Origin: Limanda limanda | Lineage: Eukaryota; Chordata; Actinopteri; Pleuronectiformes; Pleuronectidae | DNA length: 64,000 bases | NCBI RefSeq assembly: GCF_963576545.1 | Contig: NC_083644.1 | Span: 25,919,393-25,983,392 of the forward strand | Direction: 5' to 3' | Part shown: positions 35,471 to 48,560 of the stretch, in pieces | Layout of the letters: each line of letters begins with the position of its first letter | Numbering within the stretch: the first letter of the stretch is position 1 | Position numbers and translations under genes: made by a program | Notes under the pieces: generated by a model | Database searches by the model: none | Told to the model about the DNA's origin: nothing | The model's input: the letters and a program-made list of their open reading frames with translations, nothing else

Positions 35471-38400
35471 AAAATTACAAATATGGTTAGGGGTGGGAGC
35501 AGGGTATAGGTGTGGACCTCGGAATGTCCTCTGCTGCTAACAAAGGAGAACTGCAAATGATGATTGTTTGAAGGAGGTGTGGGATGTTGGGTCTGCAAGG
35601 CTGCAGCAGGATCTTTCTGGATGCATTTAAACCTGTACCTAGAGCCGCCCACTTTTTATAACATTTTTATCAACAAGTGAATTAAGATAGGAACACACAT
35701 TTGAAATAAGCTGATGTAGCTGTTGTGATGCATTTGTAGCCAGCAGTTAGCCGACCCCACTGTGGGACATATTGGGAAAACACCTTGAAGGAATGGTTTG
35801 AAATAAGCGTGATTTCTGACTGGACAGTATGACATCATCGCAGCAGACTTAACATCATATATTGCTTGAAAAAGCTATCCAAAAGTGTAAAAAAAAAGAC
35901 AAAGTTGTGATTTTACAGGGATTTATGAGTTGGACTTTTTCTTGTCCAGTAAATCCAGGAATCTTGTTGACAGATCATGCCCCCCTTTTTAAGTCTATAT
36001 GCTTAACCAAGCAAACAGCCTCCTGCCTGCTGCATCATATCTACCATACATACAGATTATGTAACTAACTCTGAGTTTGTGTTTTACACTAGGTTAAAGG
36101 GTTAGTTTTGAAGTTTTTACTCACTCTTTTTGAGAGTCTCACACCGATTCAGGCTCTATCGGACAAATTTTGATTTGGGAATATGGGCTATGCAAATAAA
36201 AATCTATGGATTGATTTATTGATTAAGTAGACAATATATATATATATATATATAAAGTTATATCAATCTTCTCATGTCATCTAAACAATTTGCATTTTAG
36301 CTTTCTGCTTAAAATGCAATTTACTAATCCTTTGAAATAAGTGTCCATATTAACATCATGTTTTGTGTCTTGAAAGCAATTATTTTCAGTCCTGTCGCTT
36401 CTGCTCTCTCATGTTTCTTATCAGTGGGTCAGCTGTGGTGCACGTGCAGCAGGATGGACAAACTCACAAAGAATCTCCTTGTCCAAGCATTCTGAGCTTT
36501 CATTAGTTTTTTTGGTGTGTGTTGAGTTTGTTGTAACCTGAATTCAACCATACTGCGTCTAATTAGCTACAGAAAGTATTCAGGAGAGTGTATCTACTAG
36601 TGCAAAAAGGTCAGATAAAAACCACCATGTGTTTGTTGTTTGAAATGCTGATGACATTTGTCACGATTGGATGTGGTCTGATCTGTGCTCCTCTGTCCGG
36701 GTTCCTCTAACCTCTCCGTCCAACCGTGCAGCTCTGCTTTCACAGCTGCTTAAGTTTCCGAACACTGAGCCAACCAAGCTGCGATACAATACATTACAAT
36801 ACATGTCCCCAAGACCACCGCTGAAGGGTGGGTGGGAGGTACCGGGATGGGGGGTGGGGAAGCAGCACAGCCAGACTGCTGTCACTAGTGATAGTGGTGA
36901 TAGCTGGTGGCTGAAGGGATCCGCAGCACAGGAGAATGTGTTCTTGTGATAAGATTAGACCAAATGCACGAATGATGGTTCGGACCTAAGGTATCTGATT
37001 AGGTCTCGAGCCTCTGATTCAATTGCTCTACAGATGCCTTCTCATTTACAGTAAATAGTCTGAGTTGTGCGACGAGAAGGTCAAAGTGAGATTATGCAGT
37101 GCATCTTGATATGTGATACTACTCTGGATTTTTTTTTTAAATGCAGCAGTCTGGGTCTGTAAACTATGTTCTTTGTTCTGTGTACTTTACATACTCTTGA
37201 CTTGCCTGTCGTTATGTAATACCCTGGTATGGAGCACCACCCCCGCCTTTCTTCCATACACCAGATTGCCTGATCATGGACTCCGGCTGCCATGGAAACC
37301 AGGCTCAAGGTGTTAGGTTTTTCTCCATGTGTCCTTGTCCACTTTGTCTAGTTTATCTGCCCAGGTTATCTTATCAGCTGCATCAATGTTCATCCTCGTA
37401 TTGTGGCTCAAATGACACTTTCACAGCCCTCTGTACAAACAGTGCTGTGAGGTCAAATAACATGGAGATGAGGAACACATGTAATTCGATAGGAAAAGGT
37501 CTGAATAGGTTGTGTAACAGTGATAATTTGGTGGTCCACCTCTTCAGGCATTTCTACATGTGTTAGTTGAGGTGATTCCTCTCATGTCTTCTTATTGTGT
37601 CTCTCCATTGCACTAAAAAGGGACCACATGTCTAATGACTATGACTTTGTCTAATATGTCTCTTTGGAAAGGGCCTTTACCCGTTTGTCTGGTGGACATG
37701 ATTGAGGAGGTTGGTTTCACGTGATAAGACTCATTTGGGAGTGAGCCAAATTAGATTTGTTATGTTCTCAGACTGCTATCAAATATATTGCTGCGAGCAA
37801 ATACCAGTGCATGCACCCAATCCGTTTAGCTTTGTGTGAACTGATTTCCTATTCTGATAATGAGAAAATTAACGATGGGTGTGCTCTAAAAATAGAAAAA
37901 AAAAATTTTTTTTTCTTAACTATCCTCAAAGTAAAATATTGTGTTGGTTTCTTAAAACAAGTTTTTATATAATGTATAAATAGTGAAAAATCCAGTTTAC
38001 ATTTGTACAGAATGGGAGCGATTTTAAGTTTGTTCTCGTCAACTTTTGAAATATTCCCCTACATGTGTTCTTTTCATATGCCTCTGTGTAGAGAAAGTCC
38101 TCTACAGAAGTGCTGGCTCGTTTCTTGTTTCCGTTCTTCGGCTGCAGTTTTTAGTTTCACCCACATTTAGGCAAGAACAATACTTGGTTTAGTAAAGGTA
38201 ATGATCATGGTTTGGATTAAAATAGACCCTTTCACACTGTTAACAAAGTGCAAAAAATAAACTTATCCCATGTGTTTCCACCCCACAGTGTTCACAAGGC
38301 GCTGCTCCCAGACGTGCCCGCTCACTCCACACCTTTCAACACCAACCTGTTTCTCAAGCTCACCCTCCCACAGGTGCAGTCACTTGACACTGGCAGGTGG

Positions 38401-40110
38401 AATTCACATGAGAAAATTAAAGAACAAACACGCTCAAATTGTTCTCACAATGAGGTTTCTCATTGTAATGAATTAAGTACACTATTACATCTACTCCATT
38501 TATTATCCTGACCTCAATTATATTGTCAAGGAGCTTGTACTGAAAACTTTACAGTCTACACACGCACGCACACACCTACATTTGACACTGAAAGAAGCCA
38601 TTAGGTAAATTCTTAGTGATTTATGACCCAGGTTTTCATCTCTAACCTCTCAGAAGATATGTTTTTACACCAAAAACATGGCACATTCTTTCCTGGGCCA
38701 TGTGTTGGCTTCAACTGTTCTTTGTCCTCTCACTGAGTTTTGTGTCAGACACATGAGCTTCTAATGAAGATATCAACACAGATTTCCCCCCCACACCAGC
38801 TTTTTGTAAGAAACCTGCATCTGATTGTTGTGATGTCTCACTAAAGGTCACTTGGGAAAGACACAAAACAAGTGAGCGTGAGACTCAACTTTTACCAGAG
38901 AGCTTATTTTAGGACATGCTGTCACCCCACTGATACCAGTGATCACGGACCTGAGACTGAAATATACAATGAAACACAAACAGTACTTCTTGTTAAATTT
39001 AAGATCACTTCCTAAAGTTGACTTACGCCACGTTCAAATACAATTCAACTATTATATGTTTATTTTAATAAATCGTGGACTCTAAAATCTGTCGTTCACT
39101 AAATGTGTAGGAGGTGGGTAGAGAGTAACCTGACAAAACCTGCAGAAATTGTTGAATGGGCCATTAAACTGAAAAAATGGTTTACAGAGGAAATAACTGA
39201 AGAAAAAAAAGTTAAATTATTTCAGGCAGCCCATGGGAGATAGGGAAACCTGTACATTTGAGCGACCTCGAGGCTAGAAACATGCTAAATAAATACAGAC
39301 CATTTTACCATTAGAGTCTGTAATAGGCACTTAAAGGTTTGGAACCTAGCTAGTTTGTTTTTTTCCTAATATTTTGGGCAAAAAAAACCTGTTGGCCCTG
39401 AACATCAACCTGTTTTCAATTCTAGTTTGGCTGTGATTTTAAATTGAGAGCAACCGTATAAGATCAGGTGAAACTAGAGACAGTCACGACACTGAAATTA
39501 CTTCAGCATGTGGTGAGAAGCACTGTTTGCATGTGCTTTTAAATGTCAGGTTAAATAATCAGTATTTAATTAAGTTTACTAATAAGTTAAATATCATATA
39601 TAACTCTGACAACCATAATTGCTAAATTGCATTAGTTACCTTGACTAAGGCAACACAGTGGGACTTCTAACTGCTCGCTGAATGCATCACTTTCACAGGT
39701 TGTCAAACGACAGATTTTTACTAGGAACTCTCCCTCCTCCCACTTCTTTCCTGTTCACTTATATAAGTAGTTCTAAGGTTGAACAGACATGTCAAAACAA
39801 CATACCAGAAAGGCAGGTACATACACTATTTTAATGTGTGGCATAGACAGGCAATCACTTTTACTGTAAATAATAAATGTTTTAACATTTGCCGTCATGC
39901 TTGTTTTTCTAATGATGATCTGTTTTAACTAATTGAACAAGTATAAGGGTGGTGATTTGCTTTTGTCACAATACACAACCATTTTTGAACATTACAGTGC
40001 ATTTCCTCTTAATGCCGGTCACACTTCACACCAGCTGACAGTCTAGATGTGAATCTGTCAGACTAAAATTCCAGGCACAACAGGAAATCCTTTGGACTAA
40101 GTTGGAAGAA
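35471..40110. other. Intergenic DNA upstream of glul 3' end
   Basis: This is mostly AT-rich with no gene I can support. It has a (TA)11 tract at 36233-36254 and one exon-like segment at 38287-38372, flanked by an acceptor-like CAG and a GTGCAG donor-like site. The open frames here have no family resemblance. Confidence 0.4.
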
Positions 40111-40117
40111 AGCTCAG

Positions 40118-40624
40118 ATGTAAAAATGTTAGCTGTTTATTTAAGATCTTTAGGAGGTGACAATCATAAGTGAAAACAACAGAAATATAGCATTTAAAAA
40201 ACATACAAAAGTAGATTGGCTATAATGACCTTTAACTATCTACAACATGATAAAACCACTGTTGAGACATCGGCCATGAAGGCTAAGAACATTCAAACGC
40301 CATTGGAATCCTTTAGGTCAAAGATATAAGATTCACAGCAACATCCTGCTGTTCAGACATTTTAATTTTTAGTTAAAACACATGGAGATCATGTACTTCT
40401 CGACATACTATCAGCTACCATGACAGAATGAACTGAACAGACAAAAAGGCAGTGTTTACGTTAGAGGTGAAGACTTTCTGCATACGACTGAAAGAAGGCA
40501 GAAATACCTCATCATTTGCTCAGTCAAGTAAAAGTTCAGTAATGGAAAGATTGATCCATAGCGTCTTGAAAAAGACACATGGCTACTTACAGTACTCATA
40601 ATGGCTCTTTGACTTTTAGATTGT
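40118..40624 (-). other. glul 3' UTR (probable)
   Basis: A minus-sense AATAAA at about 40136-40141 would end the transcript roughly 500 nt after the stop. No coding content is seen. Confidence 0.45.
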
Positions 40625-42254
40625 TTATTTGCTGTAATCTGTGGGCTCCTCTCCTTCTTCTTTGAGTAAACATGAACGCACCAGAGCCTCGGTGACGATG
40701 TAAGGGTCGCAGTTGGCCGATGGACGACGGTCCTCGAAGTAGCCCTTCTTATCCTGCCCTACTGCCCGGGGGATGCGGATGCTGGCACCACGGTTGGCCA
40801 CGCCGGCGGAGAACTCGTCTATGTTTGAGGTTTCGTGACGACCGGTGAGACGTCTGGCGTTGTCCAGGCCGCCTTTGGGGTCGTAGGCGCGGATGTGATA
40901 CATGTGCCTCTTTGCCAGCCTTTCAATTGACTCTTCAATGACCCTGTGAAGAACAGAGAGGGCTTAGGAACAAGCCCACAACCCAAATGCAAAACCATAC
41001 ACAATTTAACCCAGATAGAATGAAAACGCATTCTTACTTCAGTCCACCGTCCTCTCGCATTTCCTTCGTGCTGAAATTGGTGTGGCAGCCGGCACCATTC
41101 CAGTTCCCTGCGATAGGCTTGGGGTCAAAGGACGCCACCACGCCAAAATCCTCGCAGACCCTGTGAAGGATGAAACGAGCAATCCACAGGTGGTCCCCCA
41201 TGTTGATACCTTCACATGGCCCAACCTGGAACTCCCACTAAAACACACAGTGTTATTAACAGATTATTAATAGGGTTAAAAATATTTGACGCCAAAAAAT
41301 GTCGTGGAAATGCAACAATTAAAAAAACAAGACGACAACGAGACAGTACCTGAGCTGGCATGACTTCAGCATTGGTCCCACAGATCTGAACCCCAGCATA
41401 CAGACAGGCTTTGTAGTGAGCTTCCACTACGTCTCGACCATATGCCTTATCTGCTCCTACTCCACAATAATAAGGCCCTAACCAGGTGGAAAGAAACTAT
41501 ATGTTAACTCTCTGCAGGTCATTGAGATTTCTTATTTACTGAGACAAAACAAAAGGCTGCCACTCACCCTGTGGACCTGGGAAGCCGTTGGAGGGCCAGC
41601 CAAAGGGGTGTCCATCTGTGCCAAGGATCGTGTACTCCTGCTCCATACCAAACCACGGGTGGCTGTTATCCACCATGCTCATGATCTTTCTACAGGTGTG
41701 GCGCAGGTTGGTCTCTGTCGGGAGAGAGTCGAACATAAGCTGACGCGAAATACAAGACATCTTCAACCGCAGAGATGCTCGGTTTTTGTTCTTTTCCTGC
41801 TTACCTGCTGGCTTTTGATTGTACTTGAGCACTTCACAGAGCACCAGCTTGTTGGGGTCTTTCCTGAACGGGTCCCTGAACATAGCTACCGGGATCAGGA
41901 ACATGTCGCTGTTGGAGCCCTCTGACTGGTAGGTGCTGGAGCCGTCAAAGTTCCACTCAGGAAGGTCTGACAGTGGAAAACAACCAAAATCATTGAGCTA
42001 TCACATAGTTTGAAACCTGTTTTTACTCATAGTTTCACTACATGCTGTTATAAACTTCAATATGGATCATACGGGTGCTTGAGCTCACCTTCAATCGTCT
42101 TGGGATCAGAATCTAAAGTTCTGGTCTTGCAGCGGAGCCCCTCTCCTGTCCCATCGATCCAGATGTACATAGCTTGGACTGTGTCTCCTTGAGGTAGACT
42201 CATGTACTGCTGCAGCACAGCTTTGTTCAGCTTTGAACTCTCTGATGTGGCCAT
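40625..42254 (-). CDS. glul: Glutamine synthetase (glutamate-ammonia ligase)
   Basis: Six coding exons on the minus strand, in transcript order 42089-42254, 41805-41966, 41568-41714, 41350-41477, 41038-41237 and 40625-40943, total 1122 nt and give 373 residues. That is exactly the vertebrate length, with every phase closing. The enzyme makes glutamine from glutamate and ammonia with ATP, in the cytosol, as a decamer, and detoxifies ammonia. Visible motifs are [20 protein letters not shown] and GEGLRC at the N-terminus, WFGMEQEYT (metal-binding Glu residues), [57 protein letters not shown] and the C-terminal [10 protein letters not shown] (ATP and substrate binding), then [16 protein letters not shown]. 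No catalytic residue is missing. Teleosts have several copies (glula, glulb, glulc); the suffix is not assigned, though the znf648 neighbour suggests the copy syntenic to human GLUL. Confidence 0.98.
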
Positions 42255-42543
42255 TTTTCTTAACCCCAAAACCTACAGGAGAAAAGGGGCACATGCTAAT
42301 GTGTCAGCCAAACACCAAGAAAATAAACACACACAGCTCAGACAATGGAAGTTTCTGACTGACATGGAAACTCTCCTGGGGAAGAACTACATCATGACAG
42401 AAAACATAGGATTCAGACATCGTTATATAATACTGTAAGTTAAATAGTATTGATTTTAAGGAGTTTGATAAACATGAACACATAGTTACATATTATTTAA
42501 GTTAAAATCTGAATAACTGAAACAAAGGGATCAGTTCTCTTAC

Positions 42544-42632
42544 CGGATGTTAAGTGTAGAAAAATATCACAGGCTTCGGCCGCGAGTGTGTGAATGGGAG
42601 GTCGTGGTGAGGCTTTCTATCGTTGGTCATTC
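42544..42632 (-). other. glul non-coding first exon
   Basis: A strong minus-strand donor (CCG then GTAAGAG) sits at 42543-42544. The next exon opens at 42272 after a CTGTAG acceptor, leaving 18 nt of UTR before the ATG and an intron of 271 bp. The upstream edge is inferred from the TATA box. Confidence 0.65.
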
Positions 42633-42710
42633 CTGCTCTACGCTGCTGCTCCACGCTGCATTTATACAACGGCAGAACATCAGCAGTCGCCTCTGATTGG
42701 CCGAGAGGTA
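42633..42710 (-). promoter_or_regulatory. glul core promoter (TATA and CCAAT)
   Basis: In the minus sense a TATAAAT lies at 42660-42666, and an inverted ATTGG on the plus strand (CCAAT in the minus sense) at 42696-42700 is about 30 bp further upstream. The spacing to the first exon is normal for a TATA promoter, which fits the inducible expression known for this gene. Confidence 0.7.
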
Positions 42711-42777
42711 AACGTGACCAGGTCGTGAGGAGGAAATGCGGGACTGACTGACTGAAAAAGTAGAACCCCCCCAAGAG

Positions 42778-42836
42778 ACACACACACACACACATACACA
42801 TTTTGATATATAACCCCCCACACACACACACACACA
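42778..42836. repeat. (CA)n microsatellite, split
   Basis: Two CA tracts are separated by about 30 bp, just upstream of the glul promoter. The cysteine-rich and valine-rich open frames here are artefacts. Confidence 0.9.
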
Positions 42837-43249
42837 GAAAATATTTTCGCCATCCCTTGATCACAATGTGCAAAATTCTGGAAAATAATAAAACCCTCTT
42901 AAATTGAATGAAAAAGTGAGACAAGGTGAGAGAGTCACACACTGACACCGTCCGTGGATGAGAACAAGTGACACACAACGAATGCGCCCCCTAGTGGCCC
43001 TAACTCGATTTTCTTTGATAAATATAAAAAAATACAAAAAAACATTCACCAGTTCTTTAAGATGCTCTTACCTACCAAATCCTAACCTTTCATCGGGACA
43101 TATACAATCTAAATAGTCGAACAATGCAGATGTAACGAATGAATGAATATAAATTGGGGGAAAATGCTAATTTTTCAATTTACATTTAAGAATAGTCTTA
43201 AATCTAGTCTTAAACTACACCCCGCCATGCTACACTATATTAAACTATA

Positions 43250-43335
43250 CCAGGGGTCGGCAACCTTTACTATCAAAAGGGCCATTTTGCCATCTCTACC
43301 ACCAAATAAAATGTTCTGGAGCCCCAAAACATATT
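43250..43335. mobile_element. hAT-like transposon end (fragment)
   Basis: The segment starting ccaggggtcggcaaccttta, followed by aaaagggccattttgcc, has the CAGGGGTCGGCAACC start typical of one terminal repeat of vertebrate hAT-derived elements. No matching opposite end was found in the next few kilobases, so it is a solo end. Confidence 0.5.
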
Positions 43336-43339
43336 TGAT

Positions 43340-45020
43340 AACACAGCTTATACATTTGTACATATAGTAATACTCAGTGTTGTGCAAGTTCACACTTAAA
43401 ATGAACTGGTTCAAAGTTCAGTACATGCAGATGAAAATGAACAAATTCACGTTTATTTGTTCCTTTTTTTTTATTGGGATGATTAAGGTGACTGACTGTG
43501 AGTCTGGTGTTGTATTGAATACAAAATGTTGATGAGTCATTTTCATGGTGTTTAAATGCAGCCTACTGCTCTGCTCTGATCAGCTGAGAGAAGCCCCGGG
43601 GCCTGTGTGTGTGTCTGTTTGCTGTCTGGGAGCACACACACGCACACAGTTGAAAAACACATTTTCTCTCGCCACATGTGGAAACACCTCCACTAGTTAT
43701 AGTATTTATTTATGTTAATCACCCTGAAACTTTTATGGAATACAAATTTACAGGATTTACAGTGTGACAGGATTTCAGAGTTCCCCATATGTACTTTGTG
43801 AACTAGGTTGAGGTTTTTATTGCTTATAGTTGTTGTCATACATCAATTTTATTGGTTAACATGTATTCAGGGTATTATTCATCTTATCAGATGTCTGAGT
43901 AACAACCTTGTGCTCGAAATGATATCACAGCGAATATAGTCCTTCAATTGAAGATTCAAGTTGTGTGCACTTTCTCCTTTTTCAAACGTTCTGTGATATT
44001 TTGCTTATCCACAACCGACCAATAATATTCTACTGGCAGTTTGTTGTTCCCATTGTTTTCCTAACTACTCTGCACACTGTAGTCTGCCAGTTTAATAATC
44101 CCTTATGGCATGCAAGCGCAGGCTCAAGCATGTGTTCCTTGATGTCAGTCCTTAAGAAGACCTTATGTAGTTATTTGTAATGTTGAAAAAGAAAAGGTTG
44201 CAGATTCCATTTTTCCTGAATATCATAAAACAAACAGTGAATAATTTTGCTGTGACATTAAAACATTTTTAGGTTTATACCTCTGAATTTATTTGTACAT
44301 TCAGCCAACGCGATACTATGACTCTTTTTCACAACCAAATAGGTAACATAAAAAATAATAAATATTTGCTGTGAATCTTTGTTATGTTTGGCTTACTCAT
44401 CATTCTATTTGGCAGTTGATCATCAGCAATAACAAATCATAAGTAGATGATGAACCTTGGCTAGCATCAGGGTTTTTGTACTTTTCAGCAGATTACTGGC
44501 TCCTCTAAAACAAGTCTGTACACTTACAGCTGCTTCAACAAAGGCAACGCTCACGACAGTAAACAGATAGGTTCATTTTTCATTGGCAAAGATACGTCTT
44601 TGGTTTTAAACATGACACAGCAACAGAGAGAGAGATGAGGACAAAAATGTGACAACTCAGATATATTTTTTATTGTTTCCCTGCACAGCAACACACAAGA
44701 TTTGTTTCCTGGTCGAGGCACGTCTGAAGACGGCTGCTCACAATGTGTTATGTAGTAATAAATCACAGCGCTGAGGTTGGTCAGTCATGATACAGCTGAG
44801 GACTGACACAAAGCTATCGAGGCAAACCAAGGCCATTCAAAATTAAATCGTGTGAAATGGAACCAATTATAGTGCAAACGCCACTGAATATATCTACCTT
44901 GAGGTAGGTACATATGAATGAATGTGGTTTGAATTCCCCTCTTGGAAATTTAAAGTGATTTTAAGTTGTGAGGTTTCAAAATAATGTTGCTCTTTTCAGC
45001 AAATTTTTTTTAGAAATGTT
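43340..45020. other. Intergenic DNA with no recognised feature
   Basis: AT-rich sequence upstream of glul. No exon, RNA gene or repeat could be supported. Confidence 0.4.
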
Positions 45021-45900
45021 TTAAAAACCCCTCCTCTTCCGGTTTTTCACATCCCTTTTGGCCCATGGTGCCTCATCTTCATGTCCTGGCCAAAAATCTT
45101 GGTGTCATCTTCGATCCAGCCTTAAACTTTAACAAACACATTAACACTGTGGTGAAAGGTGACTCTTTCCAGCTGAGAAACACATCGACCTCAAACCACT
45201 CTTCTCTTTACATGATGTGAGGTTTGTCACTAATGCCCTGATCTCCTCTTGATGGGACTCCTTTTGGGTGTCAGCTAGTCATCACTGTCTCGTCTGCAGC
45301 TGGTGCAGAATGCCGCTGTGACTGCTAACTGGTACTAGGAAAAGGGACAGTATCTCACCTGCTCATGCATCACTGCATTGGCTACCGCTTAGGTAAAGGA
45401 TGGATTTCATGGTTCCTTTAATTGTTTTTAAAGTGTTATTTGGCCTGGTGACCTCATCTGAGAGCTCCTCTGCCCCTTTTCCATCCCCAGATCTCTTAAA
45501 TGCTCAGTTAATCTGTTCCTGGCTGTCCATTGGTCGAGGCTAAGGATTCAGGGTGATTGCACGCTCCCTGTATCCGCCCAAAATCGATGGAAAAGTTTCT
45601 CTCTTTTAATTAAGTGTCCACTTAAGGCTCTTTTGAGGCTAGACTATAGACCAACTTGTATTTCAAGGCTTTTGACTGCCATTGGCTCAGTCTTATTTAC
45701 TTAATTATTAACCTATTTGTTTTTAGCCTGTCTAGCCAAAGGGTTTGCTTTGTGAACTCATCTTAATCTTATTACTCTTACTTTTCCTTGATTTAGTTTT
45801 TTATCTTCTTTAATTCTGTTGTTATTTTATTGTACAGCACTTTGGCCAACTCTGTTTCTTTTAAATGTTGCTTCATAAATAAACTTGATTTCATTTGATT
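45020..45900 (+). mobile_element. LINE 3'-end remnant with tail
   Basis: Frames with many stops encode VKNLGVIFDPALNFNKHINT, then SFQLRNTSTS, FVTNALISS and LVQNAAVTA. This is the order found in the C-terminal half of fish L2/Rex1-like reverse transcriptases. The 3' end (tattgtacagcactttggcc, then aataaacttgatttcattt) is the typical non-coding tail of these elements. It is inactive. Confidence 0.8.
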
Positions 45901-47754
45901 TGAAAAATTTGCTCAAACTGGTCCAGTGGAATTCAGACAGCAAATCTAAACATATTCGTCTTTTTACACGAATCTGCATTAATACTAAAAAATCTCCTTT
46001 GCCTTTAATGTATAAAATTGGAAAAATTAAAGATAAAAGAACTTCCAAACTGTAAAAAATACATTGAGCCCACATTTAGGTATATTTAAGAATTTTGGTT
46101 GACCATTCATTTTCCTGAATACTTAAAATCATCAGCATTTATTTGCTTCCATACATGCAGGGCCATCGTTTAATATTCGAAAATTAATGATATCTCTCAA
46201 TTTTGAAGAAAAAATAGTTCCTGAATAACCGATACATCACAATTAGGAAATTCAGAAAGGTAAGAGAAGAGACATGCTCAAACTTGAACGAGGTTCATTG
46301 CAGGTGAGGAAAGAAACACCTGACTTAGAATAATGCTCAACAAGCCATACCTTCAAAGTAAAAACACTGTAAAGCTTTGCATTGAGACAAATGAGTGGAC
46401 GTTGTTTATGAGGCTGTATATGATGCTATGGACACTCTCTCTAAAGGGTTTGCCAAACCTCAAAAAAGCAGAATAAATCTTTTCTGTTTTTCTTTGCAGA
46501 GTCTGTCTGCTGGCGGTCGAACTGGTGAACGAAGCAGTGCCAAACCAAAGAGTGTCCCCTTCAATTTAAGAAAAGTCCCTGCAGTGAACCCTGTGTACCT
46601 CCTCATGAGAATGACTATCATTAGTATATTAGGCTGTGATGGGAAAATTTAAATTAGCATTATATAGAACAATAATCTTTACACAGTATGAAACATGTAT
46701 CATTACGTGCATCCATTTCTTTTGATTCTGAATGGCATCTTTATTGTTTTGCTTTGCAGAGTGTAGCCAAACCCTGAAGGAGTAGAACACCACAGCCATT
46801 TGCTGAATTGGATAAGCTCCTCCACAGAGAGATAGATTTACACTGGGAAAAGAGGAATGGGCCCCCCTAGGGTCCCTAGGGGCCAGGCACGGAGCAGCTA
46901 GACTGTTTACAGCTATTACAGTTCACGGTAAAAAAAAAACTAAAAACAGACAGACTTGAACAAAGGAACTATTAAAGTGATTTTCAAAACTACACAAGCA
47001 AGTAAACAAGCGAAAGTTAACGTAAAATTGAAAGGTATAGTGGAAAAACCTCCAGGACAAGTTAACTGGCTGAGCTGCTTAATGTTCCTTTCCTGTAAGC
47101 TCACCACTTCCACAGCCAGGATACTTTGAGACATGCAGACCTTTCTTCTTGCTCTGAGGCCGCACTGCAGCTGCTGACCCTTTGCCAGGGCCCCGCAGCA
47201 CCGCTCAGGCTTTCTCTGAAGTGGCCCAGGTTTGTATATTACATCTAACACAAGCTGTAGGGTCACGTAAGACACAATAGTCTGCTACTGTCCTCCTACA
47301 GGCCACAGTTTGACCATCACTCAGCTGTTTGTCAGTTATTTCCTCATCTCCACGTGCTGTGTATGGATAACTGTGTTAGATTGTAAAATGATCTGAGACT
47401 ATAAACCCTTTTTCTTCTGACACAAACAAAACGGTGAACGTTGAGCAACATGAGATCCATGGTTAGACAGGGACATCTAGTGGCTTAAAGGCGGAAGAGC
47501 AGGAGCTGTGTCTTGCACACTGTCTGCTGTTACAGTCACTGTCTTCTTTGCTGTATTTACCAGAATACTGATTTGGATGTCATCTGCTGTAGATGTGTAA
47601 ATAAAAAAAAAACTGTAGTTGACGTCTTCACTGGTCAGACTTTTAATGGACTGGAATTGTTCCTCTTATATTTTTGTAAATAAAACATTCTCTTTTAATC
47701 AGTCTTCAGTAATTTCTTGTTCTTATTCGATAAAGATTTGGTGTTCGCCGTCTG

Positions 47755-47935
47755 TACACGCATTCAAGGTTAAACTGAAGTCCCACATGTTTTCTCAGGC
47801 TATTGACTGTCCTTTTAGCTTTTTGTTATATAACATTTCATTTTATTGTATTTCCTCTCTGTTTTTATTGTACGGCCCTGGTAAACTCTAGTGGTTTTAA
47901 ATGTGCTTTATAAAAATAAACTTCAGTGGACTTAA
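47755..47935 (+). mobile_element. LINE 3'-tail fragment
   Basis: A short piece of the same kind encodes FKVKLKSHMFSQAID and ends with a tail (tttttattgtacggccctgg, then aaaaataaacttcagtgga) like that at 45830-45900. Confidence 0.7.
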
Positions 47936-48265
47936 TAATAATGTTAATTTCAAATTCACTCATGCAATAAAGTATTGTATGTCAGTTTAAGCAGAACTAT
48001 GACATGATCCAAACTTAAAAAAATATACACTAAAAGGGAAAAAAATTCCTCTGCTACTGTTTTCTAGATTGAATTTGGAACATGAAGTTCCTAAAATTTG
48101 ATGAGGATAGGTGTTCGGCTGGGTTGATGGCTGGTAACTAAACTTGAAATAATTTTAATGAAATTAATCAAAATGTTATTTGTTCTTCAGCCACAGATGG
48201 AGATGACATGGTTCAAAACTGAAGGCATGTTGATATATATATATATATAGTGTATAAATATTTTT

Positions 48266-48311
48266 CCATTTGTGATAGCCATGCATTAACTTGTATGGCT
48301 ATCACAAATGG
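48266..48311. other. Perfect 17-bp hairpin with 12-nt loop
   Basis: The arm ccatttgtgatagccat (48266-48282) is followed by its exact reverse complement at 48295-48311. It lies between a (TA)n tract and a family C repeat, so it may belong to a small inverted-repeat element. Confidence 0.85.
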
Positions 48312-48334
48312 CTGCATCAGATGTTTTTGATTTA

Positions 48335-48560
48335 AACAAATGGTTTGTATTTATATAGCACTTTTCTAGTCTTGATCACCACTCAGTGCACTTCACAGTT
48401 CAGTTTGCCATTCACCCAAGCAGCACTTGTTTTTTTCTATGAGGGGCAATTCGGGGTTCAGCATCTTGCCCAAGGACACCTAGGCATGCAGATGGGGAAG
48501 ACTGGGGATCGATCTGCCTACCTTCGGTTTGGAGGACGACCGCTCTACCCCTCAGCCACA
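48335..48560. repeat. Dispersed repeat family C, copy 1
   Basis: It begins aaatggtttgtatttatata, includes cagcatcttgcccaaggaca, and ends gaccgctctacccctcagcc. It matches 49165-49420 over most of its length. This is a high-copy fish repeat whose end resembles a tRNA-like sequence. The open frames over it are not genes. Confidence 0.8.

Noticed and set aside
41608..41925. 105-codon plus-strand open frame
   Set aside because: Antisense to glul exons 3 and 4, which are certain.
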